Origin: Helopsaltes ochotensis
Lineage: Eukaryota; Chordata; Aves; Passeriformes; Locustellidae
DNA length: 64,000 nt
Assembly: GCA_013400155.1 (NCBI GenBank)
Contig: VXBM01000008.1
Location: forward strand, 1,065,250-1,129,249
Direction: 5' to 3'
Shown: piece by piece, positions 50,001-64,000 of the stretch
How positions within the stretch are numbered: the stretch's first letter is position 1
Layout: each line of letters begins with the position of its first letter
Notes under the pieces: model-generated
The model's input: only the letters and a program-made list of their open reading frames with translations
What the model was told of the DNA's origin: nothing
Databases searched by the model: none
Program-made: the position numbers and the translations under genes

Positions 50001-51950
50001 CAGAAAATTTTATTTGATCTGGTCATCTGTTTTTGCTTCACCTATCTGGACTGTTACTGACAATAATGATAACAAAATCCCACCAGGAACTCCAGCACCA
50101 AGTCCTTTATTGAAGACACTGCTTTACCTTTTATCACTCAGTGTTGATTTAAAGAATTTAAAATATGGAAAAAAACACTGCAGTGGTGGGAAACCTGCTT
50201 TGGTTGAGATCCAAGCTGCCGAGACAGAAGACTGAAGGCAACTCCCAGGACCAGATACAGGTATAGAAAGGCTATCCCTGCACTATATCGCAATTTAAGG
50301 CATGAACATATAGACAATCGCGCTGTGCTCCATCTTTTTTGTGCTTTTCCCTCCTCAGTCTTTGCTTAACTTCTTCAAGCTCCTGGCCTTTCCCTAGAAA
50401 GACCACTGCAAATCTTGATTTTTTTTTTCCTCATTTGAGAAAATTATACTAAGACAGCAATAACTCCCTCTATGAGAGAGCAGCAATGCATGCTTTTCTT
50501 GAATGACTTCTTCCATTAAAAATCATTACAGAATCCTTTGGTCTATTATCTATTTCTGCTTATTTAAAGGCAACAATTCCCAGGCCACATAGAAGCCAAA
50601 CAAGCCCTTTGCATTCTGCACTCTGCACTCTCTGCACTTTGAATCTACACATTAATGCAATTTGAGCATAGACAAAGCTGTGTATGCACATGTCCTCAAA
50701 ACAGTACCATTTGTTACTGAACTGTCTGAATTGGTATTTAGCCTTTTCACAGGAAGCTCAAAGTAATCTCAGTGTTTCAGTCCACCTAAAATAAGGAATG
50801 CTTGCATTTCACTGGAAATCCCATATCTACACCTGATTCATGACAGATGGCACCTCCCTCTCTTCCCCCTGCAACTGTGGCTTGGGTATTATCATATATT
50901 CACTCCTCAGAACCTTGTAGTGCCTTGATACTGCGGATCTGTTTTGCATAACATGTCACATATATGAAGATTCCTACCAAACACCACAGCAAAAATGTTT
51001 ATCATTTATCTCTCATCATCTGCTGTTCAGTTACATTAGCACCTTTCCCTCTGGTTTCATAGGTGTTGTTCTCTACTGATACATAAATGCTGCTGCAAAG
51101 ACCATTCCTCTAGTCTATTTTTTGACTATGAAATTCTTCTCTTTCATAAAATAAAGTACAGGTCACTTTTTTTCATTCAAATTCTTTAGATCTTTCAATA
51201 CCCTATGTACAGACATGTCTGTATGACAACTGCTCCTTCAGTCTGTAAGTTCAGGCTATAATTTTTTTCTGTATTTTTTTTCTCGTGAGCAGTTCTCTAT
51301 TAGCTGAAGAACTTTATCCTGTCTCATTCTTCTTTATAATTCTCTTTTGCATGACAAAACATTAGGATGTCATGAATTAGGTATCCTGGCTTACCTGCCA
51401 TCCTGCCCAATAAAGTTGCTATTGCTTGTACCCACCTGTCTAACCAGTTATATCTCTGGGATTTTTTTAGCAATGACATTCTCTAGGACTGGGGTTGTAT
51501 TCTGGCTGTCTTTAAGTGTGAAGAGTGAACAGCTATCCATTAATTGTCTTACATTAGAAACAAATTGTGTTTGAAAACAAGCCAGTGCACAAGAAAGGAC
51601 AGACACTAGAAGGTCTCAAATCTTGAGCTGTGCAGTGACCAGGAACAGCAGTGGTCACCATTTCCTGCTGAGGTCAAGGACTGTTCTGCCCTACAGCCAC
51701 CCTTTAAGTACTTATTAGTGTCAAACAGGAGCAAGGTGAAACCACTTTATTGATGCCTGAGGAATGGCAGGCCACATAAAGCACAGCCTCTCTGCATTAC
51801 TCCCAGGATGTCCCAGGAGCACGTCCACCAGTTTTTCCATCAGGCAAATGTGAGGTCCCATACATCCAATATGACACTCAAAAGTTCTTCTCCATTGTAA
51901 ATCACTCTTGCCTGTTGAATAGCTATTCACAACTGCTGACAATGCTGAGT

Positions 51951-51965
51951 AAAAAAAAAAAAAAA
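51951..51965. repeat. A15 homopolymer
   Basis: An uninterrupted run of 15 A. It follows a stretch (about 51721-51950) that has a 96-codon open frame on the opposite strand. It could be a retroposed tail, but no parent was recognised. Confidence 0.8.
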
Positions 51966-54900
51966 GATGCTCCAAAGTAAATGTTCTTTGATTTTCTTTC
52001 AGTGTCGCCATTTTCTGTAAGCTTTTACTCTTTTACTGTCTCACTCATGTCTGACCTTAGTTGAGTTTATTAGCTATCAGATAATCCATCTGGATGAGAA
52101 ACACCAGGGAAAACTTTTCCAGTTAATTCTTGAGTCTTTTAGGCTGCTCAACAAAGTGTTAATGTTTCAATATATGTATCTGTAAAAGACAAAGAAATCA
52201 GCTCCAGTAAAGCAACTGTGTCTTGCTCTCAACTTGAAACTTCTCTAATCCACCAGCCAGTTGTAATGGTTTTTCTAACTACCTCCGTGACACACTTTAT
52301 GAAAGCCATTTCTGTAGCGAATAGGAGAAATGAACATTCACTAATAATACACAATACCCATATTTACACATTTACTGAGACTACATCCTACTGTCAAGGG
52401 AAATCACGACAGAATAGTCAATCTTTCTGGTATCCTAGAAAATCAAATATCTGACTATGATGTAAAGAATAAAAATAAATTTTAAATATATTGCTGTATA
52501 ATCATCTTCAACAACATCAGAACATTGCAGAAGTAAATGCAATGAAACACATACCACTGCATTGTAGGAAATAGACCCACACTACAGCTGAACAGTAAAA
52601 TGGTGTCTGGGATATTTCAGGATTTGTAAACACTGCTAATGCCATTTATACCTATTTGAGAACAGCAAGCTCTATTTAGGGCTCTTAAGTAATTTTACAT
52701 TAAGAAAACTGTCTCCAGCTAACTTCAGCTGTATTGAAATGTATATTGTTCCTTCTCTTTCCAAATATCCATATACATGAATTTCCTTGTTGCCTGTTAT
52801 TTAAATTTTAATGGCGTTTTTCAGTGTTACTTAAACCTGAGAAGAGACATTTGCTGTAAAATACCTGAGCAGGTATTTCCTCGCTATAAGCTTTGCAACA
52901 CAATAAAAATGGTTATAAAAATAAAGAGCATCTGAAGCAAGAGGATTACTGTGTGTTGCTCACTGTAGGTGGAAAATCAGTTGCATCAATGTTAGAAATG
53001 CACAACTGAAGAGCCATTTTGTTCTGGGAAAAAATCCTTCAGATTATATGTGCACTGAAGAGTTTTACCATCACCTGTTCTGAGTCCCCAAATTTTGTGT
53101 CTGGTTCTACAGAAAACTATAAATTGTCCTTTAGTGCGATCTGAAGTGGCAGATTTGGATCAATGGTTCAGATTGCAACTTTCATCCCACTTGTTTTGGT
53201 TTAGCTGTAACTAAACAAAGCACACACAGGGTTCAGCTTGCTGCAATTAAGGTATTGAAACAGTAATATTAAATTTCCATTGGAAAAAAAACCCCAGCAT
53301 TACATGCTGCATTTGACTGATATTGAAAAAATAATAGTGCTGAAGGTAACATAAAGTAAAAACACTGAATGCATATGGAACACAGAGAGAAATGTCTCAT
53401 GAATTTAAATGTGAGGTTTGCAAACAAGTCAGTGCAAATTCCCCTTTCCTTAAAAAAATGCTAATAAATCTTTCCAAAATTATTTTCCACTTCATAACTT
53501 GTGCTAATTAATATATCAGTTCTAATATATAAGGAAAGATAAAGGAAACTGTGTGTAAATGTTGCATGAAGAAAGGCTGACTGCTAAACATTGATATCTG
53601 TACTTCATTTTTGTTTCAGGGACATGTGTAATATGGAATATACTTTTTCTTCCCAGCTTCTTCTGGTTTTTTTTAAGTTGAAGCTTAAATATTTTCCTTG
53701 TCCTGAGTTTCAGCCTGCTCGCAGGATCCACAGCGGCAGCATTCTGTTCGCAAACAGAACTTCATTTCCTGAAGGCAACTTATCCCATTCCTGAGCTCCA
53801 TCTCCATGCTACCCCTCTACGTCTAGTTTTATCCTCAGAAGCTGTGGTGTGGCCGCTAGGCACATCTGTTCCAGGAGCAGGGGAAAATAAGAGAGCAATA
53901 AGTCTCACTATATAAGTACAGGTCTAGTAGTTTTATTATTACTGGTAAATAAGAGGCTACACAAAGCTAGTTTGCAGCTGGGATTACTATCCTGTATCTT
54001 CCATTGAGTGCACAGCATTACATTAGTCATTCACTGCAGTTCAGTGACATGACATATCTTCTTATTAGAGAGAGTGTATCTCACTTAATAGTTGCAGAAT
54101 TATTTGCTTAAGCTCTCTCTTTCCTATCTGCCCTCCCCTCTCCAAAAATCCATTCATTCTCTTATCCCTTGAGGAAGTGATGCTAGTACTCTATGTTATG
54201 CATACATAAATTACATCCCTTAGAGAATGAACAATATCATAACCCAAAAGGATAGTCTTCAATTGAATAAAAATTAGGGAAGATAACTCTTTTCTACAGC
54301 CTCCTCTCTGATGCCCAATGCAAAACTCACTTCCTGAGCACAAGAGAGGAAAAATGCAATTTCAGCTTTTTATACCAGAGCAATATATCTGCATTTGCCA
54401 AGCACATGCAGAAAACATGAACTTCATCCTAAAAGGTTTTCAGTGTTTAGAAACCTCCTGGGAGAGCTTGTCAAAAACACAGTGAACCAAGTTCTAATTG
54501 CACAAACTCACTCTAGTCCTGGCAAACACAACTGTTTGGTCTGAATTTCAAAACTGTTCCCATCAAAATCCTTGGGAGCAGAGAGAATGTTATTAAGGTG
54601 TCTTTTCAAATCTCAAAGACAAAATCAAAGGCTGGTGGTATGCAATGAATTGAAGTGTTCTCCCAGTGAGATTTGAATCTAAATATAGCAACTATGCTGA
54701 CCATAAGGTAAGGCTGAATTAAAAAAAAAGACAGATGAGACAAGGTGAGACAAGCTCAAAAGATTTGGAAATTCAGTGTAGATAAGAAACCATATATACA
54801 GCTCTTGGCAGAATCTTATCCAAACTAACAGATGCTTCTGAAGGTTGTCCTCCTGCAACCCTTCTACTTAGTCTTTACTTTTGATCTGCAAGAAATTCCT

Positions 54901-55889
54901 TTCCTCCCTTGCTGCTGATGCTACTTTTGGAAGACAACTTAGTAATTTCCATTCAGAGAGAATTTTCTTTGAGGAAAATCATAAGTGCCCCATGAGCCAC
55001 TCTTTCTGGAGGGGAAGACACCATCTCTTGCTTCAGAAATTTGGCTCTTTCATCTATCCATATAACCCTGTATCTCTCTAATCTTTGCCACAAACAATAA
55101 CACTTAAATTATTTTCCCTTTACTGTCGTTTCTCCCACAACTTCCTCCGTAACATCTACAAGTGATAGACTTAATTAATAAATACATATTCTTAATTTTA
55201 GGAACTTTCCTGACAAAAATTTTGGAAAATGACACTTTGCCTGTTCTCAGAGATATTGTTATGAGGGCAGTAAACAGACACAGGATCTTGCCTGCAGATA
55301 AGTGCATGGCTTCCAGACTTCCAAACTCCAAAACTTTTAATTACTGCCATCAATGAATCAGGGGAGCAACATTACAGCAGCTGAGTGATTATTCTGTCAC
55401 TCTGATTAATAGACCAGGTGGAGTTTTAAAACAAGGTTCTGCATGTGTATATGCATGCAGACAAGAGGTAGATGTGTGTGTGTTTTGGGGGAGTCCCAGT
55501 TTAAGTAGTCAAAACCATATAGTGGACACAGTTACTGGTCTGAACAGGAAAGTATAGAATTCAAGCATTATTTTCAACAGTTTAAAGAAATGCTAAATCT
55601 ATTTTCTCATCAGAGGAGCTGTTTTAGAACAATTCACCAAGTCAAGATAATGAATGAGCTGTTCTTTCACAGCATTCCTCAAGGAGGAATTATCCCAAAT
55701 GATATGGTTACTTAAGATGAACATTTATAAAGGGACAGTCATTATGCGAATTATATATTTTACATAATTTATTTCAACTTTCAGTTTATAGCAGCACTTT
55801 TATCTTTCATTCAGTGATAAAAAAGGCATCAATTATAATTCTCCTAACATGTCTACAGAACAAATGTCTGCTACTGAAGTTGCTGTGCT

Positions 55890-56130
55890 CATTCAAACAC
55901 GTAATTATTCATCAGAGAGTCCCGGGCAATCTACATTTACCAAAATAATGAATAGATAGAAACTGTAAACTTAAATGTAGCAGTTTAGGTACACAAGAAA
56001 TGCACTACAAAACATATTTAGGGATGTGCTGGTCGGAAGCAGAGCTACCTGCCATGTGTTGACCTGGGTGGGTACTTCTGCTGTTAATTATGTAAATGCA
56101 ATTAGAGCCCAGAGAACAACAGGCTTGCTG
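55890..56130. promoter_or_regulatory. Candidate conserved noncoding element in TMEM117 intron
   Basis: The segment contains CACGTAATTATTCATCAG, ACCAAAATAATGAATAG, and GCTGTTAATTATGTAAATGC followed by AATTAGAGCCCAGAGAACAA. The tight cluster of homeodomain cores with an octamer-like ATGTAAAT, and the lack of any repeat signature, suggest an enhancer-type element. This is inference from motifs alone. Confidence 0.2.
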
Positions 56131-59100
56131 CCATGTTTTTAAAAGAAAACAGAGACCACTGCTTTGATGTCTCCTCAGACATTACATTTTCCCTGAGGTT
56201 TATCCAGTTTGCATGTACAAAGTGTGGCTTTAAGATATGCAAGTATGAAAGAAATATGACCAAACCAGATTATAACAAGTATTACTGCAATTTCAAAGAA
56301 TCTGTAATCAGAGTTGGAGAGTTACAATGCAGGGAAAAAATTTAGAACCACATGACAAGTTATTATTACAGGAATGTACTATTTAAAAATTAAAGACTAC
56401 TGGGCTATTGGTCTGCATCAGCATGTCTGGCAGCAGAGGTTGGCCAAATGGTCTGATCTGCCAAAATGCAATTTTACTGGATTCTGCAAGCAAAAATTCA
56501 AAAGCTGAGTTACTAATAAAATAACATTTCTCATGTACTATAGCAAAGACCCTGCTAGAGCCTGCAGATGTGAAAAGAACTGAAAGCTCCAGCTCATAGT
56601 CTTTCTACTTCAAATCTCATTCACAAATGACAGACTTCCCTGATCTAGGCTACAAAAAACATTGACCAGAAAAGAATTTTTAATTTTTTTTTTCTCAAGT
56701 GAACCATAGAAGATTAAAAGCTCCTATAGGAACATAGCACAGGGGGATACATAATACTCAAGGACAGAAAATTATTTTTAACATTTCCCTATCTTGTATT
56801 CTTGACCAATATAAAGAATGATCAAAGTATTGTCTACTCCTAAACAGTCACTTAGAATGACCAAGCCTTTTGTTAGAAACTCAGAATAAGAACTAGTGTT
56901 AGTATTTAAATGTTCTTTCCTAAAATACTAATACATTTTTTGCCTCTCATTCCAAATTCTCTTCTGAGTTTTCCTGCAGTCATCTGACAAACATTTTGCT
57001 TTAAATGCTGAGTCAAAGTTCAAAGAAAAGATCCCTCATTTAACTCTTGTAGCAACCTTTTAAGAAGCAAGCAGTACTATTTCCTTCTGATAAACACACT
57101 CTTCAAGTCTACGTTGCCTCATGCCCAATTCTAACACTTAATTGTTTCCTATGAACTTATAAGAGATACATGGAAATCCTTTTGCTCATAAAGAGAGTGA
57201 AGCCCCATAAACAGACTGTTTGACAGAAAAGAGAGTTATTAGAGCCTTGCTACTTAATTGGCACTAATGACAACATTCTATGTTCATGAAAAAAGACAGA
57301 AAGCATTCACTGATTTCCATGATGTAAGGGCAATTACCAATCATATAACCAATGTCTACATTTATCTTTTCATAAGTATGATTCTGCACAATGACTTCTA
57401 ACAGAATATGCTATCTTTTTGGAACTAAATCACTAAAGAAAACTAAGTGCATGTTCTTGTTCTAACTTTAATGTTACAGAAATCTATGACTTCACCAGAA
57501 AACACAGTAATAATTTCATTTAATTTTCTTACACAACCTGAAGGCCCATCAAACCTGTATGGTTCTGTGGTGTGTGGCTATACAGACACAGTTATTTTAT
57601 CCCAAATGGAATTTGTAGTTTAGCTATAGTTTTTTTAAGATTCTCATCACTTTTCTGAATTTCCAGTAGCAATCTTTGTCTTGTAAACCAAGAATACCTT
57701 TAATTGACATAGTAGATAAAATAAATTTGCTGGATAATATTGTCCTGATAGATTGTGTCTCAGTGTCCCAGTGAGCAATACTCCATGAAGTGCTCTTTGC
57801 AGAAGAAACATCACAACTGTGTATTGGGACACACAATAGAAATTTATTTACCAGATCTGTATAGGGAATAAAAACTTCATTTTTCTATTTTTTTTTTTTT
57901 GACAATTCAAAGTTGCTTATACCTACAAGCAACCTTTCCTATGTAAAGGAAAAGTGAAATTTTTATGGCTTGAAAAATGAATATAAAAATTGGGTTGAGA
58001 AAGGTTGTATGGATGTGGATATATAACAACTCCACTCGGACTCTGAGCATCACCAATATGAACCAGGTATTTTGACTGCAAATCAACACAGTTGTGTCAA
58101 CTTGGAGCCACCATCTCAATGAAGGCTAAAAATGTAGTCAGGATGCCCAAGCATAGTCCTGTATGGCAGGGAAAGTTCTCACCTCTGTTGATCTGAAATT
58201 CAGCAGGAGCAGAAGCTGTTCTTCTTTCCAGACCTCTCCCACGGAGCAACAGAGTGAGAAAACCCAGTTCTTAGTGTACTTTTATAAAAGCAACAGAAAG
58301 AAATGCAGGAAGTTCCTTGCAGTATGAAAAAACAGCATTTTTGGGTTCATTTTGCTATTAAAAAATGGCCCTAGAGGAATTCATACATAAGGGCACCCAG
58401 CTACCAGCGTGGCAGGTGTCATATGGAACAGTCAGAAATCACAGTGCTGCTGCTTATCATGCAAGTGGGCTTGTGCACATACTGATCTCTTGTGCTTATA
58501 ACTTTTCCAAATATAACTGCTTGGGCTAAACACAGCCCATGCCTGGTGTGTGCCTCAGGCGGTTTTATTTTTTTTTTCTATTTGGTTCTGTTTCTCATTT
58601 AGGGTTTTGACATTTTCAACTAGCACCATTTAATCACTTCTGAGATGAGACCAAACAGAAAATAAGTTATTCTGTAGAGATATCTCAAGTGGAGAAGTAG
58701 AGTTTAGCAAGGGAGTAACTTTGTGTCAGAGATGTGCCTCTTGCTTCCCTGTAAATACCTTCCCCAAACTGAGAAAGCTTAAGTACCTTTGAAGTCAATA
58801 ATTTTCATATTTACAAGAATCTAGCTAAAGGTTCAGAAACAAGCATCTTCCCAAACTGTGCAACACGCAGCACACCAAAGTGTCCCTCAGCTCCTAGAGC
58901 AGCAGGTTCTAGTGAAACTGCCAATCTCAGCAGAGAGACAGAGCATCCTCCATTTCCCCTTTGCCTCCAACCCCATTTGCTGCTGCTGCTGGCAAGACTC
59001 TGAGGTGCTCTCAAACAGGGACTGAGCTGGCCCTGCACAGCAGCCAAGGGACAGGGAGCCAGCTAATTACTAATCCCAAGTACTCTGTGTGCAGCTGGAG

Positions 59101-59329
59101 CTAGTCAAGTACAGTTTGAGCTAGGCATCTGGACCTCAGGGAAGATGGAGGCAGAAGGGCACTTGGCTCTGAGGCTGAGACTGAGCCTAGCACGGACTAA
59201 TTTTTAAAAGTATTTTTAATGTTTTGATCTTTTTATTTTGCACATAGCACAACATAGCAGTATGTTGAATCAAAATAAAGGTATTTAGACCTTTTTGAAG
59301 CATAGTCAGAACAGAATGATATATTATAT

Positions 59330-59490
59330 GCACTGGAACAGGCTGCCCAGGGAAATTAAGTCCGCGTCCCTGGATGTATGTAAATACATTTAGATGTGAT
59401 GTTAAGGGACAAAGTTTAGTGGTGGGCTTGGTTGTGTTAGATTAATAACTTGATCTTAAGGGTCTTATTATACATAAATTATTCTATGAT
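59330..59490 (+). mobile_element. CR1 LINE 3' terminal fragment
   Basis: The stretch reads CACTGGAACAGGCTGCCCAG, then GTCCCTGGATGTATGTAAAT, TTTAGATGTGATGTTAAGGG, TTTAGTGGTGGGCTTGG, GTTAGATTAATAACTTGATC, and ends in ATTATTCTATGAT. It is a standard 5'-truncated CR1 end belonging to a different subfamily type from the 44.8-45.7 kb copy, judged by its 3' segment. Confidence 0.93.
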
Positions 59491-62400
59491 AAACCTTGTC
59501 CTCCTCCCTCCTCACCAGTCCACTCTAAGAGGCTAAGGAAAAGGCTTGGTATATCCATGTGCAGCCACACAGCCTGGGCCATGCTGTGAAAGGAAATGAC
59601 CACAGACACACAAAGGTTTGATAGGAAAGTTGGAATAGACTACACAGAGTGGGGAGAGGGGAGAGACTTGAAGGGTAGGGATGAGAGCAGGAGGTTTGGG
59701 TTGGCTGGTTAAGGAAAAAGGGACTGAATTATGGGAAGGGGGAAGGGAGACAAGAAGTGATTCTGGTTTGAACAGCAGCTGCAGGGTAGATGAGTAGGAT
59801 TTGCTAAATATGAAGCCTAGAAATGAGAGACATGAAAACTGAAAGCTGGAATTGGATATAAATAATGGGCTATGTCACAGAACCAGAAATGAGGAGGACC
59901 TGGGATGAGGCAAAAAAGGAGACAAAGAGAAGGAAAGGAAGGAAAAAGCCATGCTTGGGGATGTGATCAGAAGGTGTACCTCATTGGCTCTGGAGTCTGG
60001 ACTGGTCACCATGACTCTAATTATCACCACTGTCTGCTGTTAAAAAGCAGATGTGAAGTCCAGAGGCAAAGTATGCTCCTTTTCTTTCTTATGAACTGTC
60101 TCATTGGAAGAAAAAGCACACACTGAGCAGTTGCTCACATGGCAAACATCCCTGCAGGGCAGGTTAGAGTCCCAGTACCATGATAAGACACACTGGATTC
60201 ATATGGCAGGCTTCTGATTTTGAGATTGCTATTTTTTTAAAAAAAAATATCAGATTAATGCATACAGAAAGTCCTGCATTAAGGCATCTGCCTGAATACT
60301 TCAATGGTGAAGACTCAAGAACTAGACATCAGGCTAAGGTTAAGGCATGGTACAATCCTTTCTTAGTTACTTTCTTAGATCACACAGAGTTTGTTCTAGA
60401 AGACACAACCTTTTTTCATTAAAGAGTATCTAACTTATGATTGCGAGATGGAAATACATAGTGACAGAGACCCCTGTAGTCCTCTTGCACTCTGCATCTG
60501 CTGCACAAGCTGGAAAATGTGTGGGAAGAAGGGTGTAAATGCAAGAGACAGCAGCAGATGTGAAAACATTTGCCTCCTGTTATAGAAGTCATTGCTGCCA
60601 GGAGAAACTGAATTCGACCTGCTCTGCTATGACACATCTCTCAACCAACTCCGTTATGAGACATCTAAGAGATACTAAATGAATTTCTAGAACCAAACTA
60701 TTATTTCCCCCTGTGGGATTACCTCCCCACTCTACCTATGCTTATATTTGTACAAGTGACAAGTGCCCATGGCTGGTACTGAAACTACTAAGAGCTGGGC
60801 CTGAATATATCATCACTGGGAAGAGGAAGAGTTGACAAAATATTCATGGGGAGAACAGAAGTCCTGTAGTGCATGGCACTGTCCAGATAGGACTGCACTA
60901 TACTCCTTTAAGATCAACATAAAAAAAGTAACCAGAATTTTTATGGAGCTAGATATATGACATGATTATAGGCATCATTCAAAGCAAGCAAATAAACTGC
61001 TTTTTAAATTGTTTGAATGCTACAAGAGAAATAGGGCTGTCAGTATAATACTATATAGGATTACATCAAGTAAATATGTGGCTCTGTCTGTCACTAATGA
61101 AATAATATGCTAGACTCTTCTCTCTCAATTAGGAAACTGCTAAGATAAGAGATGGGTAATAATATGTCCTCATAATTATGTCCTCAGACATCTCAAATTA
61201 GGCACCTTTGACTTTAATTTCTTTGTGCCTCAGTATAAAATGTGGACAATAACGGACAATAATACTCCTGTTGTGAAGGCTATTGTGAAGATAAATGCAT
61301 TAATGCTTGAGAAACCCTTAGGAAATACAGTGATGAGTGTCACAAAATAAGTCCACAAGGAAATGAGTGATTTCATCTTCATATCAAGGTTCAAATCATG
61401 TGCAGTAAGTAAGGCCTGGGGCCACAGGCTGCACAGAAAAGGTAAACCATAATATCAAATAGCTTCTCATTAAGTGAACACCATTCATTCAGTGCAGCAA
61501 GTGAGACAGAGATCCTGTGGAAAAGTGGAATGTGAATAATTAAAGATTGTATCATAATGTACACAGAAAATAGGGGTGAAAACTGGTGACTTAATTCTGA
61601 CATCTCCTAGTTCCTGAATGCATGATTCTGCAGCTTCAGTGGTGTTGTCACATTTTTAAAACCATTTTTTATGTGTCACTGTATTCGTGTTGCTTAAATT
61701 ATCTTCTGCTCATTTCTGATATTGTGCTTGTTTGTATGATGCTTTTCTCTCTCTAATCCCCTGTATTTAGAACATATTGTCCAGATTTGAAAATCTTTGC
61801 AGCCTGACCTTGAGGAACAGTAAGAGTTTGTGTAATTTAGATTAGTGCAGTAATTGTTTGGCCCAGATGCCAGAAACATCCCCAAGGGTATTTAACATTC
61901 ATTCAGAAGATGTAGCTATTGCTTTTCAACTTAAGGTCAGGATGAAAACACAACTTACAGCCAAAAGAACATGCTGCAGTTCTTGTCTGGGAGGTGGCAG
62001 TTGCAGGTGGCTGGGGCACCCCCAAGCAGCTGCCTTCAGAAATGTCACCCAGCACAGTCTGGGAAGTCTGGAAGCTTCCTCCAAAACACAGTCTGCAAAA
62101 ACCAGGCCAAATCAAGACCATAAAAATGTACACTCACACTCCTGACATAGAACAAAAATCTTTTTGGTTTCCTCTAACTCCAGCTGTCTGATAAAGCAGA
62201 TCACTTAATCACTTCTTTTCTGCCACCTACTCCTTAATAGATTGTGTACTATACATGGGATCAGTGCTGCTGTTGAGAATTATTTGTTTCTCCACTTTGG
62301 GCACACAGTTCTGAAGTGGAATGAAATTTCATTATAGTCCAAATGCACGCTGCACATTGTATATAGCCAAGCCCAAAAACCATCTGAGTGAAAATAAAAG

Positions 62401-64000
62401 CAAAGAGACATGCAAGAAGGATTATGGGATTATATCCTTAAATCCATAGTGAGATACATTAGAAAGTGATGTACACTGTTTTTTCATTTTCATCTACAGG
62501 CAATAGAATGGATTACCTAGCCACAAATTTCCATCATTTAATTCATTGTGTGGTACATGATGCAGGAAACAACATCACAGCAAAGCTCAGTGAGAACTGA
62601 TGGAGAGTGAAATTCAAGCTGGGTTTATATAAAAGGAAGAGCTTCAATGCCTCTCCTGAAAGATGAAATAAAATCACAGACAAAATGACCATTACCAGCC
62701 AGAACAACTACAGTGCAGTCTTCTGACTGACTGTATCACTAAATTAAGGCTAGCAGGGATGCAAGCCATGAATACACTGAGAAGTGCAGTGCTCCAGAAG
62801 CTTCTACGATTGTTGAAAAAGAGATGGAAATAGACTTGGCCCGGACAGAGTAAGAGCTTCTTGAAGGTGATGGCCAAATTTGGCTGGCCACAGCAGAAAA
62901 GCAGCCCTGCCAGGGTTGGGTCACTGAAACCCTAAGTACTTTTCCAGCAGAGGGGCACCACCACCAGCAACTGCCTCTGGTGCACCGTACAGTGCTGTCG
63001 GATGGAGGGAGACCGTTTCAGGGGATTAAGCCAATTTCACATCTTTCTCTCTGCTGACATGCTACCCTGCACAGCAGGACTATCCTGCTACCACCATGAT
63101 CTTTATGCAGAGACGGGGAGCTGCTTGCAAATGTCTGCGATGAGCTGGAGATGGCCAGGCTTGGAGCTGCAGCCATGAGTGCTGGGCCTGGGCTTCCTTC
63201 TCCCTTATGGCCTTCATAAGTGCTTCAAACCACTTCCAGCACTGGGATGCCTTAGCCCAGTAGACTGTCTTCTCAGAGCCAGTCCTGAAAGCAGATCTTT
63301 AATTCAGCTATTTTCATCCAGGGAGAAATGGATTCCACGCCTGCTGTGACTGATTTCAGAGGCTCTAACAGCTCCACCTTGCATTGGTTGCTAATGGGTA
63401 GGCCCCTCCATGCCTGTGGCCACCCTTTCTGCTAATGAAATGGGAGATGAAAGCACATAATACCATCACACACTACCTGAGGCTGTGTCATTCTGACATT
63501 AGAGGTATCAAGACAAGTTCAGCATTACTGGCTACTGTAGCAATCAAACAAGTGGGGAAAGTGAGGTGAAAACTACAGCTCTTTCCCAGTTTGGCCAACA
63601 TCACCTTTATCTCTGCTTGTACCATTTCAACAAAAGCGATGATGTGTTGATATGCCTACATCACCCATTGGTTCAGGCATTAAGGAATCTTAATGAAAAA
63701 TTATATTGCAAATACTATCTGGGTACTAGGAAGAGATAAAGGGAAGTTAATTATTTGGGGACCGGCCGAGGCATAGTACAGTCCAAAGTCAGCTGCAGGA
63801 CACTACTGAGACTATTTGGGAGACTCTGTAGACATGTTTATTTTTTATTTAGTTGTTTTGCTGCTCCATTGGAAACCGCAGAAGTTACACTGTGTTATGC
63901 AGTGCTGGTTGTCCAATCTATCTGTCAGACCTGGTGTTATTCTGGAGAATCTCCTCTCCCTACAAAGCATTACACAATGGAGAAGCAAACATGGTCAGAT

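Larger units (their letters stand above)
43658..64000 (-). other. TMEM117: TMEM117 intron (part), open at window end
   Basis: This is more than 20 kb of intron upstream of the penultimate TMEM117 exon. I searched the - strand for the preceding exon, which should encode a transmembrane segment ending just before DWEFPHF. I found no match with a suitable donor, so it lies beyond the window. The intron contains a long CR1 copy (44800-45682), a microsatellite (47001-47078), a CR1 tail (59330-59490), homopolymer runs (A at 51951-51965, T near 57888-57900) and GA-rich sequence near 59910-59945. Confidence 0.8.

Noticed and set aside
1..64000. CRISPR arrays, operons, phage or bacterial defence systems, tRNA and rRNA genes
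   Set aside because: The DNA is vertebrate. No spaced direct-repeat array, gene cluster or recognisable structural RNA was found by eye. A tRNA or small RNA missed by eye cannot be fully excluded without a covariance-model scan.

Overview
This is vertebrate nuclear DNA, most likely from a bird. Four CR1 retrotransposon fragments are recognisable, two of them ending in the CR1-type ATTCTATGAT tail. The genes are spliced and the introns are long. Two neighbouring genes, NELL2 and TMEM117, lie tail to tail, the arrangement I know for this locus in human. A non-avian CR1-bearing reptile cannot be excluded from the sequence alone. I cannot name the species.

Layout. Positions 1-4251 (+ strand) hold the 3' end of NELL2: a penultimate coding exon (1279-1503), a 2.7 kb intron and the last coding exon (4201-4251). 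A 3' UTR follows, with a good poly(A) site near 5.0 kb. From about 5 kb to 34.3 kb is intergenic DNA with no convincing gene. It holds an inverted CR1 fragment (22.9-23.2 kb), two LTR-like stretches (about 12.2-12.6 and 23.7-24.3 kb), low-complexity tracts and a weak retrocopy-like patch (about 22.1-22.4 kb). From 34.3 kb to the end, on the - strand, is the 3' half of TMEM117: the last exon (34589-35226), an 8.3 kb intron, an upstream exon (43528-43657), then more than 20 kb of a further intron running off the window. That intron carries an almost 0.9 kb CR1 copy (44.8-45.7 kb), an ATT/ACT microsatellite and a short CR1 tail (59.3-59.5 kb). A 199-base run of N at 40431-40629 interrupts the first TMEM117 intron inside a purine-rich repeat.

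The two genes are not known to share a pathway. NELL2 is a secreted multidomain glycoprotein. TMEM117 is a multi-pass membrane protein. All coding exons seen have GT-AG boundaries, agreeing phases and intact reading frames, so both look like functional single-copy genes. No other open reading frame in the window shows splice-supported or family-supported coding character. I found no CRISPR array, no operon and no evidence of a new biological system. The points most worth checking are a poly(A) hexamer overlapping a NELL2 splice donor and a few homeodomain-site-rich noncoding stretches that could be conserved enhancers.
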